Positions 16,363 to 25,464 of a stretch of DNA of 63,350 nucleotides are shown one piece after another. The translations under genes were made by a program, and so were the position numbers. Under the pieces are notes generated by a model. The model searched no databases and was not told the origin of the DNA. It saw only the letters and a program-made list of their open reading frames with translations. Positions within the stretch are counted from its first letter, which is position 1. Each line of letters begins with the position of its first letter. Location of the stretch: NCBI GenBank assembly GCA_947053925.1, contig CAMRUG010000008.1:1-63350 (forward strand), in the 5' to 3' direction. The stretch comes from an uncultured Clostridia bacterium (GTDB taxonomy: Bacteria > Bacillota > Clostridia > Christensenellales > CAG-314).

Positions 16363-18543
16363 ATGGATTATTTTAAAGTTAACGGAAATTTAATAGAATA
16401 CGTTTTAGGTTATTTAAATGACGGAGAGCGGTCGGACAAAAACGGTATGAATGAACAGCAAATTGAAATTGCGCGTGAAATTATCCGTTTTATGAACGAA
16501 ATCCCCGGCGGATTCTTGATTTACCGTGCTATTGGCGAAGAAGAAATTATATATGCCAACGAAGCGCTAATGAAAATATTTAAATGCAGCAATTTGCAAG
16601 AATTCCGCGAGCTAACGGGCAATTCTTTCAAAGGCGTAGTGTTGAATGACGATCTTGACGTTGTCGAAGAAAGTATCCGTATGCAGATAGAGAATAACAC
16701 AGACAATTTGGATTATGTCGAATACCGTATACGCCGTAAAGACGGAGTTATCCGTTGGGTAGAAGATTACGGACATTTTATTCACAGCGACAGCGTCGGA
16801 GATATTTTTTATGTGTTTATTACCGACGTAACGGAGGAAAAAGAACGCCGTCTTGCAGAAACTGCGGCTATCGTAAAGGAAAAAGAACTGAAAATAAAAA
16901 ATTTAACAGAACAGTACGACAAGGAACGTAATGTTATACGTCAGGAAAATTTGCGCAGACTGGAAGTTATAGAGGGACTCAGCGTAAATTACGACAGCAT
17001 TTTGTATATTGATTTGATATCGAATAAACTGTTGCCGTACCGTGCCAGCGCGCGAATGAAAGACGATCTTGAGGCAATTTATCAACCTCGCGATTACCGT
17101 AAGTATATTGCGAGATATATCGACACTTGGGTTTATCACGAAGACCGCGAGTTGGTCCGCGAAGCGACAAGCATTAAAGGAATAAAAAAGAAAATATCGT
17201 TGTCTAAAACGTATTTTATAAATTACCGTATAGTAGAAAACGGCGCGATTGTCCATATGCAGTTGCGTGTGGTTAACGTCGGTTCGGAAAAAAGTATATC
17301 GCAAGTTGTAATAGGAATAAGAAATATCGAAGAAGAAATAAACCGCGATCTAAAACAGATGCAGGTTTTGGAAGACGCTTTGAGAGCATCTAAGCGTGCC
17401 AACATTGCCAAAAATACGTTTTTGTCCAATATGTCGCACGATATGCGCACGCCTTTAAATGCCATATTCGGTTATACTGCGTTAGCCAAAAACTGTGTGG
17501 ACGAAGCGACAAGAGTATATTTAGACAAAATAGACGTATCAGGCAAACAGTTGTTAGAATTGATAGACAAAGTATTGCAGATTTCTCAACTGGAAGCCGG
17601 CGAAATTTTGCTTGACGAATCGGGACATTATATAGGAGATATTTTGTGCCGCGTAGTCAACAATGTAAAAACGCTTGCCGACGAAAAGAAAGTAACGGTT
17701 AATGTTGATTTGTCAAAAGTAAATAATCAAGAAATTGTCTGCGACGGCGATAAACTTGAACAAGCATTAACGCATTTGGTAAATAATGCAGTAAAGTATT
17801 CCAACTTCGGGGCGAAAACTCAAATCGTCGTTTCAGAAGTTCAAAATTTGCATAACGGTTATTCTGTGTACCGTTTTGAAGTTATAGATAACGGCATCGG
17901 TATAGACGGCGATGCGCTTGAACATATATTCGAACCGTTTGAGCGTATAAAAAACACTACATTCAGCGGTGTTTACGGTACAGGTTTGGGATTGACCATT
18001 GCCAAACGTTATGTTGAAGCAATGGGCGGTAACATTACCGTCGAAAGTACGTTAGGGAAAGGTAGTAAATTTTCCGTAAATATAAACTGCCGTATTGCCG
18101 CACGTGAAGTTAATTTGACAGAAGCAATAGAAGACCTTGTAGGAAAGTTTTGCGGAAAGAAGATTTTGGTTGTTGACGACAACGAAATCAATATGGAAAT
18201 CGAAACGGAAATACTTTCAGATTTGGGATTTAACGTAGACGCGGCGGAAGACGGCGATATTGCCGTTAGCAAAATGCAGTCGGCGCAAGCAGGCGATTAC
18301 GCCTTGATTATTATGGATATACAAATGCCGCGTATGGACGGACGTACGGCAACCCGTCAAATAAGGAGTTTGCCCGATAAGCAAATTGCGGCAATACCCA
18401 TCATTGCGCTGTCGGCAAACGCTTTTGACAGCGACAAAAAATTATCGAGAGAAAGCGGCATAGACGAACACTTGGCAAAACCTGTAGACGTGCCGTTATT
18501 GCTCAAAACTATTTTTACAGTATTGCGTGCAAAAAGCGAATAA
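16363..18543 (+). CDS. Cytoplasmic PAS-domain hybrid histidine kinase with C-terminal receiver
   Basis: 726 residues without membrane segments. A PAS domain occupies about residues 45-158 (GFLIYRAIGEEEIIYANEAL, with a PAC-like RRKDGVIRWVEDYG). A coiled coil (160-200) and a second PAS-like domain (about 205-325) follow. HisKA has phosphoacceptor His359 in SNMSHDMRTPLNA. The ATPase carries an N-box (HLVNNAVKYS), VIDNGIGI and GTGLGLTIAKR. A receiver domain ends the protein, with the DD pair at 605-606 and Asp652 (IIMDIQMPRMDG). There is no DNA-binding or enzymatic output domain and no response-regulator gene beside it, so the partner is elsewhere. It resembles the soluble multi-PAS hybrid kinases common in gut Clostridia. 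The signal is unknown. Confidence 0.92.
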   Translation: MDYFKVNGNLIEYVLGYLNDGERSDKNGMNEQQIEIAREIIRFMNEIPGGFLIYRAIGEEEIIYANEALMKIFKCSNLQEFRELTGNSFKGVVLNDDLDVVEESIRMQIENNTDNLDYVEYRIRRKDGVIRWVEDYGHFIHSDSVGDIFYVFITDVTEEKERRLAETAAIVKEKELKIKNLTEQYDKERNVIRQENLRRLEVIEGLSVNYDSILYIDLISNKLLPYRASARMKDDLEAIYQPRDYRKYIARYIDTWVYHEDRELVREATSIKGIKKKISLSKTYFINYRIVENGAIVHMQLRVVNVGSEKSISQVVIGIRNIEEEINRDLKQMQVLEDALRASKRANIAKNTFLSNMSHDMRTPLNAIFGYTALAKNCVDEATRVYLDKIDVSGKQLLELIDKVLQISQLEAGEILLDESGHYIGDILCRVVNNVKTLADEKKVTVNVDLSKVNNQEIVCDGDKLEQALTHLVNNAVKYSNFGAKTQIVVSEVQNLHNGYSVYRFEVIDNGIGIDGDALEHIFEPFERIKNTTFSGVYGTGLGLTIAKRYVEAMGGNITVESTLGKGSKFSVNINCRIAAREVNLTEAIEDLVGKFCGKKILVVDDNEINMEIETEILSDLGFNVDAAEDGDIAVSKMQSAQAGDYALIIMDIQMPRMDGRTATRQIRSLPDKQIAAIPIIALSANAFDSDKKLSRESGIDEHLAKPVDVPLLLKTIFTVLRAKSE

Positions 18544-18664
18544 TTGTAAAGACAGTTTGATTGATGAAATAGTCGGATAAGGCTGCTAGAGGTAGACAAA
18601 TAATCACCGCTGCGGTTCCCCAAAATAATTCACGATACCTAATACAAATATTCGGGAGAGTAGA

Positions 18665-19186
18665 TTGAAGCAAATCGAAAATATTGACGTATCTTTAAGT
18701 CTAGGTAATATTTTGGACAAAAAGCAATTGTGTGTTTTATATTTAGGCATAGGCGTAAGTTGTTGCTTTCCATTGCTAACGCTTGTTATGCTGTGTATTC
18801 CGCAAGTGGAGTGGGATATTCAAGTATCTGTCCTTATGGGACTTGGTAATATTTTTTCAGTTGCTCTGTTGTCCGTATTTGTTTTTATAAAATGTAAAGA
18901 TAGCAGATTGAAAAAACAAATAGCGGTGTGGCTTGAAGATGCAATTGAAGTTAAAGGTGCGTATTCAAAACAAATCGACGAAAAAAGATTGGGTTTTCAA
19001 CCCAAAGCAATAAAGATACAAGTAAAATTCTGTTTAGACGGAAAATCTTACAAAAGAGAAAGTACCGCCAAAGTATTTGGAGGTATGACGGGATATGTCG
19101 GTTGCTTTAATAGATATGCGGACAAGGAAATAAACATACTGTACTCTCAAAAACACGATGAAGTTCTGATACTTAAAGACAATTGA
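18665..19186 (+). CDS. Hypothetical membrane protein with two membrane segments (173 aa)
   Basis: TTG start with GGGAGAG just upstream. Two hydrophobic segments (LCVLYLGIGVSCCFPLLTL, then GNIFSVALLSVFVFIKC) form an N-terminal hairpin. A C-terminal soluble domain of about 95 residues follows (IKIQVKFCLDGKSYKRES, ... EINILYSQKHDEVLILKD). The C-terminal domain resembles DUF3592-like modules, which have the same 'conversion to cell-surface beta sandwich' look, but I cannot assign it with confidence. It follows the kinase by about 120 bases. Confidence 0.5.
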   Translation: MKQIENIDVSLSLGNILDKKQLCVLYLGIGVSCCFPLLTLVMLCIPQVEWDIQVSVLMGLGNIFSVALLSVFVFIKCKDSRLKKQIAVWLEDAIEVKGAYSKQIDEKRLGFQPKAIKIQVKFCLDGKSYKRESTAKVFGGMTGYVGCFNRYADKEINILYSQKHDEVLILKDN

Positions 19187-19485
19187 ATTTATCAAATGCG
19201 GCAGAGAGCGGTAAAATCCGTATATTACACTTTGCGTCAGTCTTATATAAATATTTTGTTGTTTTGAAATTCTGATTTTTCAAAATCAATTTGAACGGTA
19301 ATTAAATTTGGTTTTTACATTTATTTTAGCTATAATATTTATATTCTTTTATAACCGTAATATATGCGGTTATTTCTACTGTCATATTTATAACATTTTA
19401 ATTTTTTGTTTTGTTTTATTTATGAAAAGGTTTATAAATTTCCAAATAACAGTCGATTTTAACCTAATCTTTACAAAATTGGGTC

Positions 19486-19513
19486 TTGACAAGTTGAAAA
19501 AACGTGTTATGAT
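19486..19513 (+). promoter_or_regulatory. Promoter of the GH32/Opp operon
   Basis: TTGACA and TATGAT, spacer 16 bases; GATAAT three bases further (spacer 19) is an alternative -10. The first operator begins five bases after the -10, over the expected transcription start. Confidence 0.65.
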
Positions 19514-19518
19514 AATTA

Positions 19519-19534
19519 TGTAAACGATTACACA
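19519..19534. promoter_or_regulatory. LacI/CcpA-family operator 1
   Basis: TGTAAACGATTACACA is a near-perfect palindrome with the central CG typical of LacI-family operators. It lies directly downstream of the -10, so bound protein would block initiation. It also fits the catabolite-responsive-element consensus with one mismatch, so CcpA is an alternative ligand. Confidence 0.75.
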
Positions 19535-19610
19535 TTTTATATAAATAATAGGTTGAAAAACAGTTTGGATATGATTTTCGGTATAGTGCCGATTTATTTT
19601 TTCTAAAATA

Positions 19611-19624
19611 TGTAAACGTTTACA
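19611..19624. promoter_or_regulatory. LacI/CcpA-family operator 2 (perfect palindrome)
   Basis: TGTAAACGTTTACA is a perfect 14-base palindrome with a central CG. Its centre lies about 91 bases from operator 1, which would allow a repressor loop or a roadblock in the leader. The LacI-type gene at 34699 is the obvious candidate regulator, and a half-matching site lies in that gene's own leader. Confidence 0.8.
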
Positions 19625-19693
19625 TATAACATTTTACTATAATACGGTTATGGTTTGATTGCTCCATACCGAATAAAAACAGAGGTGGCACAA

Positions 19694-21112
19694 GTGTATT
19701 ACAGATCAAAAGGAAAGTCGGTTTGCGCGGATGTTATTCCGTTTTACGAAGACGGCGAATTTAAACTATTTTATTTGCGCGATTACCGCGATATAAAAAA
19801 CGACGGCGAGGGTTGTCCGTGGTGTTTGCTTACTACAAAGGACTTAGTAAATTACACGGATAACGGTCCGACTATATTGCGCGGAAGTAAGGATGAACAA
19901 GATTTGTATGTATTTACGGGTTGTACGGTTAAGTATAACGGAGAGTATTACGTTTTTTATACAGGACACAATCCGCACTTACGCAGGCAGGGACTTCCCG
20001 AACAAAAGATTCTGATGGCAAAGGGCGACAGGCTGACTAATTTGCACAAAGTCAAGGATTTTGTCTTTGAGGCGCCCGAATGGCTGGAAATGCACGATTT
20101 CCGCGATCCGTTCGTGTTTTTTGACGAACAAAAAAATAAGTACTGTATGTTGCTTGCGGGCAGAGTTAAGAACGATGACCCTGTGGATGTACGCGGAGTT
20201 ACGCTCATTGCTTATTCTGACGATTTATATAATTGGGAAGTTGATAAAGAGCCGTTTTATGCGCCGTCGGCATTTTTCACGCACGAATGTCCCGATTTAT
20301 TTAAAATGGGCGATTACTGGTATCTCGTGTTCAGCGAATTTACCGACAGAATTTGCACAACCTATCGTATGAGTACAAGTATTAACGGGCCTTGGATTAC
20401 TCCAAAAGTCAACAGCTTTGACGGACACGCGTTTTACGCGGCAAAGAGCGCAAGCGACGGTAAGCGCCGTATTATGTTCGGTTGGAACTGTATTAAAAAC
20501 AACGAATGCGACGATGACTTTTGGCAATGGGGCGGCACGATTATTCCGCACGAATTGGTGCAGGACTCTGACGGCACGCTTTACGTCAAGTGTCCGCAAG
20601 AAGTGTCTCTTAGTTACGGTAAGCAAATTGACTGTAAACAAACAAGCAGTTTCGGCAATGTGGCGCAAAAGGGAAAAGTCTACGAAGTGGGCGAAAACGG
20701 CGGCAAAAGCGTCGTTATGTTCAATGAGATGCCCGAAAATTGCAAAATTGAATTTGAATTTGAAACAACTGACGATATAGGCGATTTCGGTTTGATTTTG
20801 CGCGGAAGCGACGATTTGGCACGTCGTTACGAAGCGCGTTTTGAACCGCGCTTTAACAGACTTTGCTTTGATAAGTTTCCGCGTAAAGACAATTGCGTTC
20901 ACGTTAATGTAGACGTAGAACGTTATTGCCCGATAAAGGCGGGAGAGAAGAACAAAGCAATTGTTATTGTCGAAGGAAGCGTTTTGGAAGTTTACGTTAA
21001 CGACAAAGTGGCAATGAGCGCGCGTATGTTCGACCACAAGCAAGGTAAATTCGGATTTTACGCCAAGGACACCAAAGTTAAGTTTAATAATATCCGTTTG
21101 TCTGTTAGATAA
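19694..21112 (+). CDS. Glycoside hydrolase family 32 enzyme (beta-fructosidase type), cytoplasmic
   Basis: 472 residues from the GTG preceded by GAGGTGG; a TTG at 19655 lies upstream in frame but has no ribosome binding site. GH32 five-blade propeller: nucleophile strand CADVIPFYEDGEFKLFYL, the family's RDP motif (HDFRDPFVF) and the acid/base motif ECP (HECPDLFKMGDYWYLVF). The last 170 residues form the beta-sandwich (FGLILRGSD, LEVYVNDKVAMSARMF). There is no signal peptide, so it should act on imported fructo-oligosaccharides or sucrose-like substrates. It is the first gene of the operon, behind two LacI-type operators. It could be a fructosidase of another linkage; specificity is not readable. 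Confidence 0.85.
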   Translation: MYYRSKGKSVCADVIPFYEDGEFKLFYLRDYRDIKNDGEGCPWCLLTTKDLVNYTDNGPTILRGSKDEQDLYVFTGCTVKYNGEYYVFYTGHNPHLRRQGLPEQKILMAKGDRLTNLHKVKDFVFEAPEWLEMHDFRDPFVFFDEQKNKYCMLLAGRVKNDDPVDVRGVTLIAYSDDLYNWEVDKEPFYAPSAFFTHECPDLFKMGDYWYLVFSEFTDRICTTYRMSTSINGPWITPKVNSFDGHAFYAAKSASDGKRRIMFGWNCIKNNECDDDFWQWGGTIIPHELVQDSDGTLYVKCPQEVSLSYGKQIDCKQTSSFGNVAQKGKVYEVGENGGKSVVMFNEMPENCKIEFEFETTDDIGDFGLILRGSDDLARRYEARFEPRFNRLCFDKFPRKDNCVHVNVDVERYCPIKAGEKNKAIVIVEGSVLEVYVNDKVAMSARMFDHKQGKFGFYAKDTKVKFNNIRLSVR

Positions 21113-21138
21113 ACAAATTTGAAAGACGGGGAGCAACA

Positions 21139-21351
21139 ATGGAAAAAGCCGTTTCTATTACATTACGTTTGGCGCTGTTTTTGTTAATTGCCAACATTAT
21201 TATGTTATTTATTCTCGAGCCGCTCAGCGCAGAGTTTGTTGTAACTGTTATTTCGGCTGTGTTGATGCTAGTCCTTGTTGCGGTAATTGTAATTGTGAGA
21301 GCGGTTAAAGACAAAAAAGAGCGTGGCAAGGAGATGAAAAAAGATGAGTAA
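21139..21351 (+). CDS. Small membrane protein (70 aa)
   Basis: Two hydrophobic helices (LRLALFLLIANIIMLFIL; FVVTVISAVLMLVLVAVIVI) with a short Lys/Glu-rich cytoplasmic tail. GGGGAG precedes the ATG. The end overlaps the next start by eight bases, so translation is probably coupled. It sits between the cytoplasmic GH32 and the lipoprotein GH32; no family recognised. A membrane-adaptor role for the surface proteins of the operon is conceivable but unsupported. Confidence 0.6.
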   Translation: MEKAVSITLRLALFLLIANIIMLFILEPLSAEFVVTVISAVLMLVLVAVIVIVRAVKDKKERGKEMKKDE

Positions 21352-23359
21352 GAAAGTTTTAACGGTTTTGCTTCTTATAGCAATTATGTTTACTTTGGTT
21401 TCGTGTATCGATAAACCCGATGAGGATAAAGGGGATGAAAAAATGAAATATTCCGACATTTATAAATATGCACCGACGGTATCTGCACAAATTACCGGTA
21501 GGGCTACTTACAAAGCCAGTTACGGATATGTAGGCAAACAAACGCAAGGTTATAACAATTTTTATTACGAATACCTGTCCGACGGAAATTATCTTAGAAT
21601 GGTTTATCTTGACGATGTATGGAAGGGCGATGACGCAGTAATTTCGCAGGGAGAAATGACAAGCGTTGCCAATTCGCAGGCGGCACGGCTGTTTGTTGCA
21701 CCTGTTGGCGGAGAAGTTACAATCAGCGGCAACGTCAGCGCTTTAAAAGGTACGGCGGAAGCGATTGTTTACGTTAACGGAGAGGAAATTTGCAAACACA
21801 CGGTTTCGGACAGTATCGGAGTGTATCACGAAGATAAGATTACGGTAAAAGGCGATGACCAAATCAGATTTGTAATCAAGGGCGAAGCAACAGTGTACTG
21901 GAATCCGACTATTGACTACTTAAATACGCCCGAACAACTTTTGCACACAACGGTAGACGGATACTACGGCGACGTTCATCCGTTTTACGACAGCAAGAGC
22001 GGCAAACTGTTTATGTACTATTTGTCGACAGGTTTGCAGCAGGGTACGAAGTATCCGCAATTCCAGTCTTTGGCAACGGTAAGCGACAATTTTATTCAGT
22101 TTAAAAATCAACCCATTTCTATAGACGAGAAAAACCCTGTTGAGCAGGAATTGTATTTTGCTTTGGGTGTTTATCAGGATAAGAACGGCAAGTACCGTTC
22201 GTGTTACGGAAAGGGCAACTACGCAGGCGCGTCGGTTTCGGACGATTTGCTTGTTTGGAGTCAAGGCGCAATGCCTTATATGGACGAAAATGACGGATTG
22301 TTAAAGTACAGTTACCGCGCATATTTCGGACAGGGCGTAACTTCGGGCAGAGACCCTGACATTTTCTACGACGCCGATTCGGACAGTTACTATTGCGTAG
22401 TTATCAATTACTATTCCGCGCAAAGCGATAAAGGCGACAAAGGTTTGGCATTATATATTGCCGATTCCGAAGGTCATTATTCTACGGAATACACAAAACT
22501 CCTGTCCTTTACGGGTAAGGGCGATCCCGAATGTCCGCAACTTAAAAAGATAGGCAAAAGATGGTATTTGTTCTATTCGGAATACGGCACGGGTACGGCA
22601 GGGAACGTAGGAAAGTTCTGTTACCGCGTGGGCGACGAGGGTGTGTTGCCGCAAAACGTAGATTGGTCAAGCAAACAGGAATACAGCCTTGACGGAGGCG
22701 ATTTGCACGCCGCGCAACTGTGCCACGTAAAAGACAAATTATATATGTTCGGTTGGCTCAATTACAAACCTCACGCTAATGTTTGGGGTGGCTATTTGAA
22801 CCTTGCGCGCGAGGTTTATGTGGGCGAAGACGGTCTGCTGTATTCGCGTTGCGACGAATATTTGACAAAATTGCTGAACAAAGGACTTATTGACACTTTG
22901 ACTCAAAACAACGTAACGGCAAGCGGTTTGACGGTAAGCGGAGATAAATTTACGGGCAACGGCACGGCGGTATTTAACAAAACGCTTTCGCGCAATTTGA
23001 TTTTCGCAAACGTGTCGGCAGAGGTCAACGGATATTCGTGCATAACGGTCAAGTCGGGAGGTACTACTTACTACGTCGGTATAGTCAATCAAAATACCGC
23101 AAAATATCTAGTTGTTACTCGCGATATCGATAATCCTCTTTCGGGTGTTTGGATAAAAGCCGACGACGAACTAACCGACTGTTCTTTAAAGGTTGTTGTT
23201 GACGGTCAGTTTATAGAGGCATATTTAAACGACAAATATTCGCTTTCGGCGCACACGAATTTGGGACTAAACGTCCAATACGGTCTTGCACTTAGCGGCG
23301 GCGAAGCAAGTAAAGTAAAAATATGCAAATTGGCAGATTTGCAAAACATATTCGATTGA
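21344..23359 (+). CDS. Surface lipoprotein with GH32-type beta-fructosidase domain
   Basis: 671 residues. Signal peptide with lipobox (FTLVSC) anchors it outside. Residues about 35-200 form an N-terminal beta domain also present in the third GH32-like protein of this operon. GH32 motifs follow: nucleophile strand YYGDVHPFYDSKSGKLF, RDP in SGRDPDIFYD, ECP in GDPECPQLKKIGKRW. The C-terminal sandwich carries FIEAYLNDKYSLSAHT. It should cut fructan outside the cell into pieces for the importer encoded next. Gene spacing is tight on both sides. Confidence 0.83.
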   Translation: MSKKVLTVLLLIAIMFTLVSCIDKPDEDKGDEKMKYSDIYKYAPTVSAQITGRATYKASYGYVGKQTQGYNNFYYEYLSDGNYLRMVYLDDVWKGDDAVISQGEMTSVANSQAARLFVAPVGGEVTISGNVSALKGTAEAIVYVNGEEICKHTVSDSIGVYHEDKITVKGDDQIRFVIKGEATVYWNPTIDYLNTPEQLLHTTVDGYYGDVHPFYDSKSGKLFMYYLSTGLQQGTKYPQFQSLATVSDNFIQFKNQPISIDEKNPVEQELYFALGVYQDKNGKYRSCYGKGNYAGASVSDDLLVWSQGAMPYMDENDGLLKYSYRAYFGQGVTSGRDPDIFYDADSDSYYCVVINYYSAQSDKGDKGLALYIADSEGHYSTEYTKLLSFTGKGDPECPQLKKIGKRWYLFYSEYGTGTAGNVGKFCYRVGDEGVLPQNVDWSSKQEYSLDGGDLHAAQLCHVKDKLYMFGWLNYKPHANVWGGYLNLAREVYVGEDGLLYSRCDEYLTKLLNKGLIDTLTQNNVTASGLTVSGDKFTGNGTAVFNKTLSRNLIFANVSAEVNGYSCITVKSGGTTYYVGIVNQNTAKYLVVTRDIDNPLSGVWIKADDELTDCSLKVVVDGQFIEAYLNDKYSLSAHTNLGLNVQYGLALSGGEASKVKICKLADLQNIFD

Positions 23360-23389
23360 TAACAATCGCACAAATTTAGGGAGGTAATT

Positions 23390-25450
23390 ATGAAAAAACG
23401 GCTTTTATGTACGCTGACTTGTATCGTTCTGGCACTGACCGTCTGTGTCGGTTTGTTTGCTTGCGATGACAAAAACAAGGGTAAAAACACCGACGATTCT
23501 TTTGCTATGGTTTCGACTTGGACGACAAGCGGACTTGTCAATCACTATAACAGCAATACCAATTGTACTGCTTACGACTATTTTGTTGTCGAAGGTTTGT
23601 ACAGATACGTCCGTTCTACAGACGAAATATTTGCCCAACTGGCGGAAGGAGACCCCGTTCATACTAAGGCAAGTATAGACGACTACAAGGACGTAATAGG
23701 CGAAGACGCTTACGACTACTATGTCGACGCAACTAATCCCGATACGGAAGACCAATCGAAAAAGGCTATTCCCGAAGTTTCCGTTACTACGGTTAAAATC
23801 CGCGCTAATGCCAAATGGCAAAACGGAGAAGATTTTACCGCTAAGGACGTTTGGGCTTACTACTATATGATTCACCCGACGTCAAGTAACTATATGATAG
23901 CAGTCAAAGCAGTGGACGACAAAACCGTTCAGTTTGTATGGAATCCCTTAAAGGAGCCCAATGATACAGTTAAAGAACTGCTTATTGCGCAGGACAAATC
24001 GGGCACGGTAAAGTATGACGAATTTTTTTCCTATGTAGACCGCGTTTACCAAATCGTTATGCATTCTCCCGTAAATACTAATTCTAATCTTTGGGGCGCG
24101 TTTAACCGTTTCTCTTCGGACGATCTTAATATCAAGGGCGAACCCGTTAAACCCGACAGTAACGATAATGACGAAAAATACGGACAAATTATAGATTTGA
24201 ACAAAACCCGCAGTGCATTTAACGCTTATAGCCCTGCGTGGTATATAGCTACAGGTCCTTTTAAACCCGATGTATTTTCCGCAACGCAAATCAAACTTGT
24301 CAAAAACGAACATTACTGGAATGCTGAAAATATCGGCTTTAAAGTTGTCAAGTTATATTCTTCTAACGACCTTAACCAAACATACAACCTTATATCCGGC
24401 GGATATGTAGATTATTACGACGGATTTATCCAACAGGATACTTTGGAGAGTATGTTGGATTCTAACCAAGACCTCGTAAACCTTAAAATGTACGACCCCG
24501 GTGCAATCGGCATTACATTTAATATCAAAAAGCCTCTTATGACTTTGGGAGTACGCAAGGCTTTCCAATATATCTTTAACAGAGAAGAAATAAAGGACGC
24601 GGCTAATCCCTATGCTACCGTATCTTATTATCCTTTGCTGGGTATGGCGGCTTCGGAAGCGCAAACCTATATGAGCGAGAAACACTTTAATGCACTGACA
24701 AAATATTCTTACGATACGCAGAAGGCAGAAGAACTGTTAAAGGCAGAAGGCTGGACAAAGGAAAACGACGGTTGGTATGCTAACGGACAAAAAGTAAAAT
24801 TGACGCTTGCTTGTCCAAGCGGACACGATATTTCCGCAACTGCGGCAGAAGCGGCTGCGGCGCAATTAGAAAGATTCGGTATCGAAATAAATCTTCTCAA
24901 AACAAGCAACTTCTATTCGCAGGCGCCGGAAGAAAACAGCAATTACGATATGATGCTCGAATGGACCGACCTTAATATGAGTTTCTCTTATCCTACAGGC
25001 AGTTACAACCAGTTCTCTAACGTTTATGCCCGTTGGATACACATTGATAAGTATCCCGAAAATTATTTCGACACACAAAAAGCAAACAGCATCAAACTGG
25101 TATTTAACGGTTTGGACGGCGATACTAACAAGTACGAATTTGCCGATTATATCAATTCTTTCTATTCCATTGACGAAACGGAATTGCAGTATTTGGTAGA
25201 CGTATTCAATACAGGATTGGCAGAACAATGCTTCGGTATTCAATTCTTCCAAAACGTTACCGCTTCGACGCTTAATGTCGGCAGAATCAAGGGCGTACCT
25301 CTTGAAGAATACTGGAAAGAGAACAGAAACGTAACTTATGTTCCTCAGGCAGGTACAGATGAATTCTTTGCGGTAGCAAGAACAAATCTTGTTTACGCAA
25401 CAAACTATATGTTGGCTTACGGTTATTACCAACCTAACAGCGCCAAATAA
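23390..25450 (+). CDS. Solute-binding lipoprotein, family 5 (Opp/Dpp type)
   Basis: 686 residues with signal peptide and lipobox (VGLFAC). Type-C binding-protein features of the oligopeptide/nickel/oligosaccharide family: KWQNGEDFTAKDVWAYYY, GPFKPDVFSATQIKLVKNEHYW, and GIEINLLKTSNFYSQ. It captures the substrate for the OppBCDF-like importer that follows. Family 5 members bind peptides, but in several thermophiles and gut bacteria they bind oligosaccharides; the surrounding GH32 genes favour fructo-oligosaccharide. Longer than OppA by about 140 residues. GGGAGG is its ribosome binding site. Confidence 0.85.
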   Translation: MKKRLLCTLTCIVLALTVCVGLFACDDKNKGKNTDDSFAMVSTWTTSGLVNHYNSNTNCTAYDYFVVEGLYRYVRSTDEIFAQLAEGDPVHTKASIDDYKDVIGEDAYDYYVDATNPDTEDQSKKAIPEVSVTTVKIRANAKWQNGEDFTAKDVWAYYYMIHPTSSNYMIAVKAVDDKTVQFVWNPLKEPNDTVKELLIAQDKSGTVKYDEFFSYVDRVYQIVMHSPVNTNSNLWGAFNRFSSDDLNIKGEPVKPDSNDNDEKYGQIIDLNKTRSAFNAYSPAWYIATGPFKPDVFSATQIKLVKNEHYWNAENIGFKVVKLYSSNDLNQTYNLISGGYVDYYDGFIQQDTLESMLDSNQDLVNLKMYDPGAIGITFNIKKPLMTLGVRKAFQYIFNREEIKDAANPYATVSYYPLLGMAASEAQTYMSEKHFNALTKYSYDTQKAEELLKAEGWTKENDGWYANGQKVKLTLACPSGHDISATAAEAAAAQLERFGIEINLLKTSNFYSQAPEENSNYDMMLEWTDLNMSFSYPTGSYNQFSNVYARWIHIDKYPENYFDTQKANSIKLVFNGLDGDTNKYEFADYINSFYSIDETELQYLVDVFNTGLAEQCFGIQFFQNVTASTLNVGRIKGVPLEEYWKENRNVTYVPQAGTDEFFAVARTNLVYATNYMLAYGYYQPNSAK

Positions 25451-25464
25451 ATTGTGGAGTAAAA

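Larger units (their letters stand above)
19187..19693. other. Regulatory region of the fructan-type operon
   Basis: About 500 AT-rich bases holding the main promoter and two operators of the downstream operon. A 71-codon frame at 19308-19523 runs through the promoter, is built of Phe/Ile/Tyr codons and has no ribosome binding site; I do not count it. Confidence 0.6.

Noticed and set aside
19308..19523. 71-codon Phe/Ile/Tyr-rich frame
   Set aside because: It runs across the operon promoter and first operator, has no ribosome binding site and reflects AT-rich composition.
20297..21139. 280-codon minus-strand frame inside the first GH32 gene
   Set aside because: Shadow of the plus-strand GH32 coding region, which carries clear family motifs; the antisense frame has none.
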